Origin: Chitinophaga pinensis
GTDB taxonomy: Bacteria; Bacteroidota; Bacteroidia; UKL13-3
Direction of reading: 5' to 3'
NCBI GenBank assembly: GCA_945876985.1
Contig: CAMCQX010000114.1
Span: 1-5,909 of the forward strand
Length of the DNA stretch: 5,909 nt
Below are positions 1 to 5,909 of this stretch, piece after piece. Position numbers and translations under genes: made by a program. The notes under the pieces are model-generated. The model was not told the origin of the DNA, did not search any database, and saw only the letters and a program-made list of their open reading frames with translations. The first letter of the stretch is position 1. Each line of letters starts with the position of its first letter.

Positions 1-3000
1 CAATTAAAGTTTACCTATTTGGTAAATGAAGATAAAATAAGTTTGTACCGTGATAAGAAAATGGGAATTAGTGCTGCTCCTTTTGTTGATTATTTTCACA
101 ATTTAGAGTTTTATGTAGATGAACTACAATGGAATGTTAATAATCCGAAAATTGACTTGAATAACATTGCCGGAGATGATCCTGCAAAATTTCAATCAAT
201 CAATTATTTTAGAGATATTATTTATGAAAGATTACAAGGAATGTTGGATTATAATCCATTGCAACGCATAAAAATTTACTGCGAAAAATATAAAATTACT
301 TCATTCAATATTGAGTCGTATGCTGCCTATCATAAAAGCGATTTGAGTGATATAAAAATAATGATGATTGATTTAAACGACAGGGGTTTTTTAAATTATA
401 ATGAGCAGTTAAAAACAGTTACCATTAAAACAAAACTGAAAGATTATGTGAACTCACATATGGGTAAAACTGATTATGATGCCATTAGTTTTAAATCAAT
501 CATTAGTGCTATTCCAAATGCCGCATTGAGTTTAATTAACAACGATTTGATCATTCAAGGAGTTGGTAAGTTTAAGTTCAGTGATTCACAAAATGTAGAA
601 GTAACACCAAAAGAACAAATTTTAACAATTAAGAAAAACAGAACCATTGATTTTAATGGAAAATTACGTGCGGGTATGGCCGATTTTTATGGTAGTAATT
701 TTTCTTTTGATTACACAAAATTTGATGTGAGACTTAACAATGTTGATTCGCTAAAATTTTTATATCAAGATGATACTTTGGGATATTTGGCCAACGTAAA
801 AAGTGTGCTTCAAAATATATATGGAACTTTAGAAATAGATTATCCTTATAACAAAAGTAGCAGAAAAAATTATCCTGGATATCCCAAATTTACAAGTGAA
901 GTAGGTTCAAAAGTATATTATGATTACCCAACTACACAACAAGGAAATTATGTGCAAGACAGGTTTTTCTTTGACGTTGACCCTTTTAAAATTGATAGTT
1001 TAAGTGATTTGAATTTATATACTTTAGCATTGCCCGGAATGTTGTTTAGTGATGGAATTGTTCCAGATATGCGACAAGAAATAAATTTACAACCCGATAA
1101 ATCATTGGGTTTTTATATTCCAAACGACTTTAATTCAAGTTATAATTTATACAAGGGAAAAGGCACCGGACAATTTGCTTTAAGTTTAAGTAATGAAGGT
1201 TTAATAGGCGATGGAATAATTACTTACTTGTCTTCAAAGTCAAAAAGTAATAGGTTCAACTTGTTATTGGATAGCATGAATGCCAATTGTGAATATTTTA
1301 AAAATGACCAAACAGATTTGTATCCATCAGTTGTTAGTTCAACAAGCGTGTATAATCATTGGGTTCCTTATCAAGATACCATGTTTATATTTAACCAAGG
1401 TGAACCTTTAAAAATAGCAAATGGAACAGCTGAATTAAGAGGTGTATTAATTTTAACTCCTATGGCTATGAATGCAAAAGGAAGTATGACCATTGATGAT
1501 GGTGAATTAATTGCCGATTTGTATGAATTAAAACCTGTAGAAATATTAAGTAAGAACGCCATTTTCCGTCAATATTGGCCAGGAGATACGAGCAAAGTTG
1601 CTTTTGTTACTAAACAAACTAATGCTTATATCAATTTAGAAAAGCGTTTTGGTGATTTTACCTACCTAAATCCATATGAAATAAATAGCGATTTTGCTTA
1701 TAATTTATACGAAGGAAGTTTTGAAAAATTACATTGGGAAATGGATCCAAAAACCATGGAGTTTATTGGAAAAACCCATGAAGAAAGTTCAACTCAAGCA
1801 AGTTATTTAATATCGAAACGACAAGGACAAGACAATTTAACATTTAAAAGTGCAAGTACAAAAATTGCATTATCAGATTTTATCATGCATGCTAGCAAAG
1901 TGCCATACATAAATATAGTAGATAGTAAGGTACTACCTGAAAACGGTAAAGTGGATATAGGTAAAGATGCTGAAATGTTTGATTTGCTAAATGCAAAAAT
2001 TAATGCTGATACCATTACTAATTATCATAAAATAGAACAAGTAACCTTAAAAATTAATGGACGTACAGATGTTCGTGGCCAAGGAAATTATATATATATT
2101 GATAAAAATAAAAAGCCACAACGTTTTTATTTGAATGAAATTTTTACTGAAGATAAAAAGTTTTTGGGCGGGAAATCAAATATTCCAGATTCAATTAATT
2201 TTAAGGTTGGAGCTAAGTTAGCTTTTAGAGGAAATGCATTGCTACATTCATATAATAAAAACTTGGAATACAATGGATTTTTTAAACCTCTACATGATTT
2301 ATATGAACCTAAAACAGATTGGTTTAAATCGGCAACAGTAATAAATCCAGATACAGTTTATATTAATTTATTACCACCATTAACCAACTTAAACAGACAA
2401 GCGTTGTATAATGGAATTAATGTAAGTGCCGATGCAGCCCACGTTTATCCTGTTATGTTTAGTCGCTTAATTTCAAAAAGTGATGCGGAGCTACTAAAAG
2501 TTGAAGGAACATTTGCTTATAACGATAAATTTGAAGAATTTAGAATTGGTCCCTATGCAAAAGTATTTGGACAAGGTGCTAAAAAAGGAAATTTTATGGC
2601 AGTTAGTGAAGCCAAAAAAGCAATATATGCTGAAGGTAAATTTAATTTTGGATTTGATGCGCCTAAGTTTAAAGTTTTAGCTGCTGGAAATAGTAATTTT
2701 GATTTAAGAGATACCATTTTTACCATGCATTTATCTATGATTTTCGATTTTGAATTACCCGAAAATGCATTAAAAGTAATGGCAGATTCTATTACTGATC
2801 AATCTGCTATTAACTCCAATGAATTTTATAACAAAGAAATATTGAATATTTCTATTCCTGAATTAGTAGAAGACAAAGTTTTGAAAAAAATTAGTGATGA
2901 AGCCAGTGATGAATTAAATGGAAAATTTATAAATAATTTATTCAAAATGTTTTTCATAACCGATTTAAAGTTCAAATGGAATCAACCAACACGTTCATTT

Positions 3001-3306
3001 ATAAACCAAGGAGATTTTGGAGTAAGAAGCATTGATAAATATTTAATTGAACGTAATTTACAAGGAAGAATAGAAATTAAAAAAGGCAGAACAACCGATG
3101 AAGTGGTAATTTATTTACAGCAAAATAATGGTTCTTGGTATTATTTTAAATACTTAAAAGGAAACATGAATGTTCTAAGTAGTGATATGGTATTTAATGA
3201 AGCAATTAAGAAAAGCGCTAATAAAGTTAGTGGCGATGGTTACACGCTCCGCCAAGCAAGTATTAGCGATAGAAATAAATTATTAAGAGCCATGAGAATA
3301 AAATAG
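1..3306 (+). CDS. Giant beta-rich conserved hypothetical protein, 5'-truncated (1101 residues visible)
   Basis: The frame is open from base 1 and ends at TAG 3304-3306. The codons before the TTG at 19 are also open, so that TTG is not the start and the real N-terminus lies upstream of the window. I cannot assign a named function. An opening segment (visible residues about 20-190) contains an aromatic-rich NYFRDIIYERLQGML stretch. The rest is mostly alternating polar/hydrophobic strands rich in G, N, D, F and Y. Modules that look related are at residues 214-245 (TIDFNGKLRAG), 390-433 (LSNEGLIGDG) and 475-523 (LTPMAMNAKG, then ELIADLYELK). Residues 637-714 (VDIGKDAEM, INADTITNYHKI, VRGQGNYIYID) vaguely recall OstA/LptA-type layered strands. 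No membrane helix and no type IX secretion C-terminal signal is seen; the end is basic (NKLLRAMRIK). My inference is a secreted or periplasmic envelope protein of Bacteroidota. The coding region is sure; the role is unknown. Confidence 0.93.
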   Translation, partial: QLKFTYLVNEDKISLYRDKKMGISAAPFVDYFHNLEFYVDELQWNVNNPKIDLNNIAGDDPAKFQSINYFRDIIYERLQGMLDYNPLQRIKIYCEKYKITSFNIESYAAYHKSDLSDIKIMMIDLNDRGFLNYNEQLKTVTIKTKLKDYVNSHMGKTDYDAISFKSIISAIPNAALSLINNDLIIQGVGKFKFSDSQNVEVTPKEQILTIKKNRTIDFNGKLRAGMADFYGSNFSFDYTKFDVRLNNVDSLKFLYQDDTLGYLANVKSVLQNIYGTLEIDYPYNKSSRKNYPGYPKFTSEVGSKVYYDYPTTQQGNYVQDRFFFDVDPFKIDSLSDLNLYTLALPGMLFSDGIVPDMRQEINLQPDKSLGFYIPNDFNSSYNLYKGKGTGQFALSLSNEGLIGDGIITYLSSKSKSNRFNLLLDSMNANCEYFKNDQTDLYPSVVSSTSVYNHWVPYQDTMFIFNQGEPLKIANGTAELRGVLILTPMAMNAKGSMTIDDGELIADLYELKPVEILSKNAIFRQYWPGDTSKVAFVTKQTNAYINLEKRFGDFTYLNPYEINSDFAYNLYEGSFEKLHWEMDPKTMEFIGKTHEESSTQASYLISKRQGQDNLTFKSASTKIALSDFIMHASKVPYINIVDSKVLPENGKVDIGKDAEMFDLLNAKINADTITNYHKIEQVTLKINGRTDVRGQGNYIYIDKNKKPQRFYLNEIFTEDKKFLGGKSNIPDSINFKVGAKLAFRGNALLHSYNKNLEYNGFFKPLHDLYEPKTDWFKSATVINPDTVYINLLPPLTNLNRQALYNGINVSADAAHVYPVMFSRLISKSDAELLKVEGTFAYNDKFEEFRIGPYAKVFGQGAKKGNFMAVSEAKKAIYAEGKFNFGFDAPKFKVLAAGNSNFDLRDTIFTMHLSMIFDFELPENALKVMADSITDQSAINSNEFYNKEILNISIPELVEDKVLKKISDEASDELNGKFINNLFKMFFITDLKFKWNQPTRSFINQGDFGVRSIDKYLIERNLQGRIEIKKGRTTDEVVIYLQQNNGSWYYFKYLKGNMNVLSSDMVFNEAIKKSANKVSGDGYTLRQASISDRNKLLRAMRIK

Positions 3307-3315
3307 TTTGAAAGA

Positions 3316-3376
3316 AAAATATAGAAAAGAATTATTTTTCTTGCTATATTTTCGGTTCTTCTTTTTTCTTTTTTTC
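3316..3376 (+). terminator. Hairpin plus T-rich tract at the convergent gene junction
   Basis: The arm AAAATATAG (3316-3324) is the exact reverse complement of CTATATTTT (3344-3352). An inner stem, AAGAA (3327-3331) with TTCTT (3338-3342), closes a 6-base loop. On the plus strand a T-rich run follows (3355-3376). This fits a terminator for the giant gene ending at 3306. The right arm and T tract lie inside the last codons of the opposing VF530 gene. On the minus strand the hairpin is followed by a shorter T-rich stretch, so bidirectional action is possible. The stem is almost all A-U, so its strength is uncertain. Confidence 0.6.
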
Positions 3377-3625
3377 CTTTATTACCAATAGTTTTGGGTC
3401 AATGCCTTTGCGGGTAATATAAACAAATGTGTTTTCTAATCGTACGCGAGCCCATGGTGTTTTACGTAAAAAAGTTAAGCTCGATTTGATAGAAGGATTA
3501 CTTTTAAAACAGTTAATAGGAATTTGATCATACAGCTTTTCCCAGCCATAATAGCTATGTAAATAGGTTAATATAGTTTCTAATGTATAGCCGTGCAGTG
3601 GATTGTTTTCTTGTATATTTTCCAT
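3344..3625 (-). CDS. VF530 family (DUF2132) putative DNA-binding protein
   Basis: This 93-residue protein matches the VF530/DUF2132 family closely. It has [12 protein letters not shown] at residues 8-19, [16 protein letters not shown] at 25-40, [18 protein letters not shown] at 43-60 and [10 protein letters not shown] to residue 70. The family is a small helical fold; the Vibrio fischeri member (VF0530) was proposed from its NMR structure to bind nucleic acid. The invariant-looking [21 protein letters not shown] core is intact. The family core ends near residue 70; here about 23 extra residues follow, finishing in a lysine/glutamate tail ([11 protein letters not shown]). The ATG start at 3625 is supported by a TAATTTTG element ending 12 bases upstream. 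It lies 48 bp downstream of the TIGR02757 gene on the same strand, but that element suggests its own promoter. The biological role is unknown. Confidence 0.93.
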   Translation of the reverse strand: MENIQENNPLHGYTLETILTYLHSYYGWEKLYDQIPINCFKSNPSIKSSLTFLRKTPWARVRLENTFVYITRKGIDPKLLVIKEKKKKEEPKI

Positions 3626-3637
3626 TTATTTTTTTTT

Positions 3638-3645
3638 CAAAATTA
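3638..3645 (-). promoter_or_regulatory. Bacteroidota -7 promoter element (TAATTTTG) for the VF530 gene
   Basis: Read on the minus strand, TAATTTTG matches the Bacteroidota primary-sigma -7 consensus TAnnTTTG at every fixed position. Exactly 12 bases separate it from the ATG at 3625, implying a very short 5' leader of about 6-8 bases. No clear TTTG -33 element is seen 19-21 bases upstream. The match is to a short motif in AT-rich DNA, so it could be chance. Its placement in the 48-bp gap directly before a gene supports it. Confidence 0.5.
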
Positions 3646-3673
3646 CATTTTTAAGTAACATAATAAGTTTAAA

Positions 3674-4450
3674 TTATACTTGATTAAAGTTTGGCATTAC
3701 GCTCAATCCAAATAATGCATAATCGTATTTAATAGGATCGTTTTTATCTAATTTCCTTAGGTTTTCAGTTAGTTCTAACACTGCTTTCCAATCGCTTTGA
3801 GTGCGTGAAAGTAAGCCTAATTGAATGGCAGTTCGCTGAACATGTAAGTCAAGCGGAATCATTAATTGGTTTGGGTTTATAGTTTTCCAAATTCCAAAGT
3901 CAACTCCATTATTGTCGTTTCTAACCATCCATCGCAAATACATACACAAGCGTTTACATGCAGAATTTTGAATAGGTGAGGCAATATGTTTCATGGTTCG
4001 CAACGATACATCTGGCAACGAAAAAAAAGTATTTCTAAAGCCATTCAATGCATTTTCTATTGTTTTATCTTTTGCTAATAAATGGTTTGAAAATGCAGTT
4101 TCTAAGCTTTCATTTTGAGTATACCAAAAATTTAAAAATGAAACAAAATAAAGTAAATCTGTATCATTAAAAGTTCTGTGTTTGAAGTTCAATAAACGTT
4201 TCAAATCTTTGGCAGAATGTTGCAAAACAAATTGATGCGGAGCATAATCCATTCTATTCATTAAATCGGTACATTTATTAATAATGGTGGTTCGCTGTCC
4301 CCAAGCAAAAACAGCTGCAAATAAACCAGCTATTTCTATGTCTTGTTTCTTAGTAAATAAATGTGGTATACAAATTGGATCTAATTCAATAAAACCTTTT
4401 TGATTATAAATTTGAACTTGCTTGTTTAAAAAATCTTTGGTGTTATTCAT
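3674..4450 (-). CDS. TIGR02757 / DUF2400 family protein
   Basis: This 258-residue protein belongs to TIGR02757 (DUF2400), a family widespread in Bacteroidota and of unknown function. Recognisable blocks in order are: DPICIPHLF (24-32), DIEIAGLFAAVFAWGQR (37-53), a helical middle, SACKRLCMYLRWMVR (163-177), VDFGIW (183-188), IPLDLHVQRTAIQLGLL (198-214), and DPIKYDYALFGLSV (238-251). The PLDLHV.R segment resembles the catalytic-aspartate motif VDTHIxRV of HhH-GPD DNA glycosylases such as endonuclease III, with Asp201 in the equivalent place. The C-terminal Cys4 iron-sulfur loop of endonuclease III is absent. A DNA-repair-like fold is therefore an inference only. I chose ATG 4450 rather than the in-frame TTG at 4465. 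That TTG lies inside the likely -7 promoter element, and the protein reads MNNTKDFLNKQ from the ATG. The gene is divergent from the polyamine enzyme gene. Confidence 0.94.
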   Translation of the reverse strand: MNNTKDFLNKQVQIYNQKGFIELDPICIPHLFTKKQDIEIAGLFAAVFAWGQRTTIINKCTDLMNRMDYAPHQFVLQHSAKDLKRLLNFKHRTFNDTDLLYFVSFLNFWYTQNESLETAFSNHLLAKDKTIENALNGFRNTFFSLPDVSLRTMKHIASPIQNSACKRLCMYLRWMVRNDNNGVDFGIWKTINPNQLMIPLDLHVQRTAIQLGLLSRTQSDWKAVLELTENLRKLDKNDPIKYDYALFGLSVMPNFNQV

Positions 4451-4462
4451 TTTGTTGCTTTG

Positions 4463-4470
4463 CAAATATG
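4463..4470 (-). promoter_or_regulatory. Probable -7 promoter element (CATATTTG) for the TIGR02757 gene
   Basis: On the minus strand CATATTTG differs from TAnnTTTG only at the first base. It lies 12 bases upstream of ATG 4450, the same spacing as in the VF530 gene. The alternative TTG start codon at 4465 overlaps this element, which argues that translation begins at the ATG. No good -33 element is visible. Confidence 0.45.
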
Positions 4471-4514
4471 AACGAAAAACAGGAAAACTTAATTTTAAAT
4501 ATTAAACTCTGGGT

Positions 4515-4522
4515 TATATTTG
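4515..4522 (+). promoter_or_regulatory. Bacteroidota -7 promoter element (TATATTTG) for the deoxyhypusine-synthase-like gene
   Basis: TATATTTG matches the TAnnTTTG consensus fully and lies 31 bases before ATG 4554, in the 103-bp divergent gap. A weak -33 candidate, TTTT at 4493-4496, is 18 bases upstream. The leader between it and the ATG is A/T-rich with no Shine-Dalgarno sequence, as is usual for this phylum. Confidence 0.55.
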
Positions 4523-4553
4523 CACACTTTTTAAAATTTAAAAACATAACAAA

Positions 4554-5528
4554 ATGACTAAAGGACCTATTTCAAATTTTATTGAAACACACTATAAACA
4601 CTTTAACGCAGCAGCATTAGTTGATGCCGCTAAAGGTTATGAAACCCATTTAACCGAAGGAGGAAAAATGATGATAACCCTTGCTGGCGCAATGAGTACA
4701 GCCGAGTTAGGTAAATCGTTAGCCGAAATGATTCGTCAAGGAAAAGTAGATATTATTAGCTGCACCGGTGCAAACTTAGAAGAAGATATTATGAATTTGG
4801 TGGCGCATAGTCACTACAAACGTGTTCCTAATTACCGCGATTTAAGTCCACAAGATGAATGGGATTTGTTAGAAAACCATTATAACCGTGTTACCGATAC
4901 TTGTATTCCTGAAGAAGAAGCATTTAGAAGATTACAAAAGCACATTTATAAAATATGGAAAGATGCTGAAGACAATGGAGAACGTTATTTTCCACATGAG
5001 TTCATGTATAAAATATTATTGAGTGGCGAATTGCAACAATATTATGAAATAGATCCTAAAAATTCTTGGATGCTAGCTGCTGCTGAACGCAATTTACCAA
5101 TGGTAGTTCCAGGTTGGGAAGACAGTACCATGGGAAATATTTTTGCTTCATACGTTATAAAAGGTGAATTGAAGGCTAGTACCATGAAATCAGGTATTGA
5201 ATACATGACTTGGTTAGCAAAATGGTATCCTGAAAACTCAGGTGGAAAAGGAGTAGGATTTTTTCAAATTGGTGGCGGAATAGCTGGCGATTTCCCTATT
5301 TGTGTAGTGCCAATGTTATACCAAGACATGGAAATGACTGATATTCCTTTTTGGAGTTATTTTTGCCAAATAAGTGATTCAACTACCAGCTATGGTTCAT
5401 ATTCAGGAGCTGTGCCTAACGAAAAAATTACTTGGGGTAAGTTAGACATTCATACACCTAAATTCATTGTAGAAAGTGATGCAACAATAGTAGCACCGCT
5501 TATGTTTGCTTGGATTTTAGGCTGGTAA
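4554..5528 (+). CDS. Deoxyhypusine-synthase-like enzyme (probable polyamine aminobutyltransferase)
   Basis: This 324-residue protein is clearly homologous to deoxyhypusine synthase (DHS), an NAD-dependent enzyme that moves the aminobutyl group of spermidine. Visible motifs are the N-terminal LAGAMSTAELG (43-53), TGANLEEDIMN (71-81, matching AGGVEEDLIK of human DHS), PGWEDST (186-192), QIGGGIAGDFPICVVPM (238-254), SGAVPNEKITWGK (284-296) and the C-terminal ESDATIVAPLMFAW. The lysine that forms the enzyme-imine intermediate is kept (Lys296, human Lys329), as are Glu290 and Trp294. By my hand alignment, human His288 is Asp246 here, and Asp313 and Asp316 are tyrosines. Bacteria lack eIF5A, the normal DHS substrate, and some bacterial homologues make homospermidine from putrescine. 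A homospermidine-type or related polyamine reaction is therefore inferred, but the substrate is not proven. It has its own promoter and no polyamine gene is adjacent in the window. The start is ATG 4554, and the length looks complete. Confidence 0.94.
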   Translation: MTKGPISNFIETHYKHFNAAALVDAAKGYETHLTEGGKMMITLAGAMSTAELGKSLAEMIRQGKVDIISCTGANLEEDIMNLVAHSHYKRVPNYRDLSPQDEWDLLENHYNRVTDTCIPEEEAFRRLQKHIYKIWKDAEDNGERYFPHEFMYKILLSGELQQYYEIDPKNSWMLAAAERNLPMVVPGWEDSTMGNIFASYVIKGELKASTMKSGIEYMTWLAKWYPENSGGKGVGFFQIGGGIAGDFPICVVPMLYQDMEMTDIPFWSYFCQISDSTTSYGSYSGAVPNEKITWGKLDIHTPKFIVESDATIVAPLMFAWILGW

Positions 5529-5533
5529 TAATA

Positions 5534-5586
5534 GGTTGATTTATTGAAAATTTAATTGGTTGATAGGTTAAAAAAATAAATCGACC
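5534..5586 (+). terminator. Stem-loop downstream of the DHS-like gene, possible terminator
   Basis: GGTTGATTTATT (5534-5545) pairs with AATAAATCGACC (5575-5586) over 12 positions with a single G-U wobble, around a 29-base loop. It begins 5 bases after the stop codon. A T-rich stretch follows only after about 8 bases (5595-5607), so it is not a textbook intrinsic terminator. The loop also contains a second GGTTGAT (5558-5564) that could pair with the same right arm to give a smaller hairpin. Confidence 0.45.
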
Positions 5587-5674
5587 ACTAAAATGTTATT
5601 TATTTTTAAAAATTTGTTATTCAAAAAATTATTAAAAAGTCCAATTTATTAAATTATTAATTTTGTTTTTGGGC

Positions 5675-5705
5675 TTGTAGTTAAACAAGAATATCAATAC
5701 ATTTG
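5675..5705 (+). promoter_or_regulatory. Probable ndk promoter (TTG, 20-base spacer, TACATTTG)
   Basis: TACATTTG at 5698-5705 fits the Bacteroidota -7 consensus TAnnTTTG exactly. A TTG at 5675-5677 lies 20 bases upstream, the expected -33 position, so this is the most complete promoter in the window. It ends 22 bases before the ndk ATG. A second exact match, TAATTTTG at 5658-5665, lacks a -33 partner and may be a chance hit or a second start site. Confidence 0.55.
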
Positions 5706-5727
5706 CCGAGCAAAAAAATAAACAAAA

Positions 5728-5909
5728 ATGAGCAATATTACATTTACAATGATTAAACCTGATGGCGTGGCTAATGGTTATATCGGAAAAATTTTAGATC
5801 AAATTACTTCAGCAGGTTACAAAATAGTAGCCATGAAATATCTTCACCTAACTGCAAAAACAGCTGGTGAATTTTATGCAGTTCATAATGGACGTCCGTT
5901 TTACAACGA
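5728..5909 (+). CDS. ndk: Nucleoside diphosphate kinase, N-terminal part (cut by the window end)
   Basis: Nucleoside diphosphate kinase balances NTP pools by moving the gamma-phosphate from ATP to other (d)NDPs through a phosphohistidine intermediate in the cytoplasm. The 60 visible residues open with [11 protein letters not shown], the conserved first strand with the nucleotide-binding lysine (Lys10), followed by [17 protein letters not shown] and EFY..H..RPFY, all typical of the family. The usual bacterial length is about 140 residues, so more than half lies beyond the window, including the catalytic histidine and the NxxHGSD motif. ATG 5728 is the start because the family motif begins three residues later, and the leader before it is A-rich with no Shine-Dalgarno sequence. 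It has its own likely promoter and a 199-bp gap from the DHS-like gene, so co-transcription is not required. Confidence 0.97.
   Translation, partial: MSNITFTMIKPDGVANGYIGKILDQITSAGYKIVAMKYLHLTAKTAGEFYAVHNGRPFYN

Larger units (their letters stand above)
5529..5727. other. AT-rich intergenic region between the DHS-like gene and ndk
   Basis: This 199-bp gap contains no convincing gene. It holds a hairpin just after the DHS-like stop codon, a 12-base palindrome ATTTTTAAAAAT at 5602-5613 that may be chance in such AT-rich DNA, two -7-like elements, and the A-rich ndk leader. Confidence 0.7.

Noticed and set aside
19..21. TTG as the start codon of the giant protein
   Set aside because: The frame is open all the way to base 1, no promoter or leader is visible, and the sequence reads as the middle of a domain, so the gene is truncated by the window edge.
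1371..1562. Open frame of 63 codons on the minus strand inside the giant gene
   Set aside because: It is antisense to a strongly coding frame, has no recognisable family or promoter, and is rich in residues expected from reading AT-rich coding DNA backwards.
1803..2015. Open frame of 70 codons on the minus strand inside the giant gene
   Set aside because: It is antisense shadow of the giant protein's coding frame with no start context or known motif.
3344..4450. VF530 plus TIGR02757 as a two-gene defence or repair system
   Set aside because: Both are widely conserved families with separate promoter-like elements, and no effector, nuclease or toxin partner is in the window. Only the weak neighbour association remains as a question.
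5602..5613. Perfect 12-base palindrome ATTTTTAAAAAT as an operator
   Set aside because: Runs of T followed by A are common in AT-rich intergenic DNA and no regulator or second copy is visible.
5593..5652. 19-residue hydrophobic/basic small open frame (starts MLFIFKNLLF) between the DHS-like gene and ndk
   Set aside because: Such short frames are expected by chance in AT-rich DNA. There is no -7 element placed just before it, and it overlaps the T-rich tract after the hairpin. Ribosome profiling or conservation would be needed to revive it.

Overview
The window is AT-rich chromosomal DNA, most likely from the phylum Bacteroidota. Three things suggest this. There are near-perfect copies of the Bacteroidota -7 promoter element (TAnnTTTG) in front of the intact genes. 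Start codons sit behind A-rich leaders with no Shine-Dalgarno sequence. The gene families (TIGR02757/DUF2400, the bacterial deoxyhypusine-synthase-like enzyme, a giant beta-rich conserved hypothetical) are common in that phylum. No mobile element, CRISPR array, rRNA or tRNA is visible.

Layout: (1) positions 1-3306, plus strand, hold the 3' part of a very large protein of unknown function whose start lies outside the window. (2) It converges on two short minus-strand genes, a VF530/DUF2132 DNA-binding-type protein (3344-3625) and a TIGR02757/DUF2400 protein (3674-4450). A hairpin at the convergence point overlaps the end of the VF530 gene. (3) A 103-bp divergent promoter region (4451-4553) separates the TIGR02757 gene from a plus-strand deoxyhypusine-synthase-like polyamine enzyme (4554-5528). 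(4) A 199-bp AT-rich gap with a hairpin and the ndk promoter leads to ndk (nucleoside diphosphate kinase, 5728 onward), which is cut by the window end after 60 codons.

The genes look like independent housekeeping or conserved units rather than one pathway. Each intact gene has its own -7-like element, and strand switches occur after the first and third genes. The most interesting points are: the substituted amine-binding residues of the deoxyhypusine-synthase-like enzyme; an endonuclease III-like PLDxHVxR motif in the uncharacterised TIGR02757 protein; repeated beta-rich modules in the giant protein; and a Lys-rich protein tail whose coding DNA also appears to supply the T-rich tract of the opposing gene's terminator. 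I found no convincing evidence of a wholly new multi-gene system.
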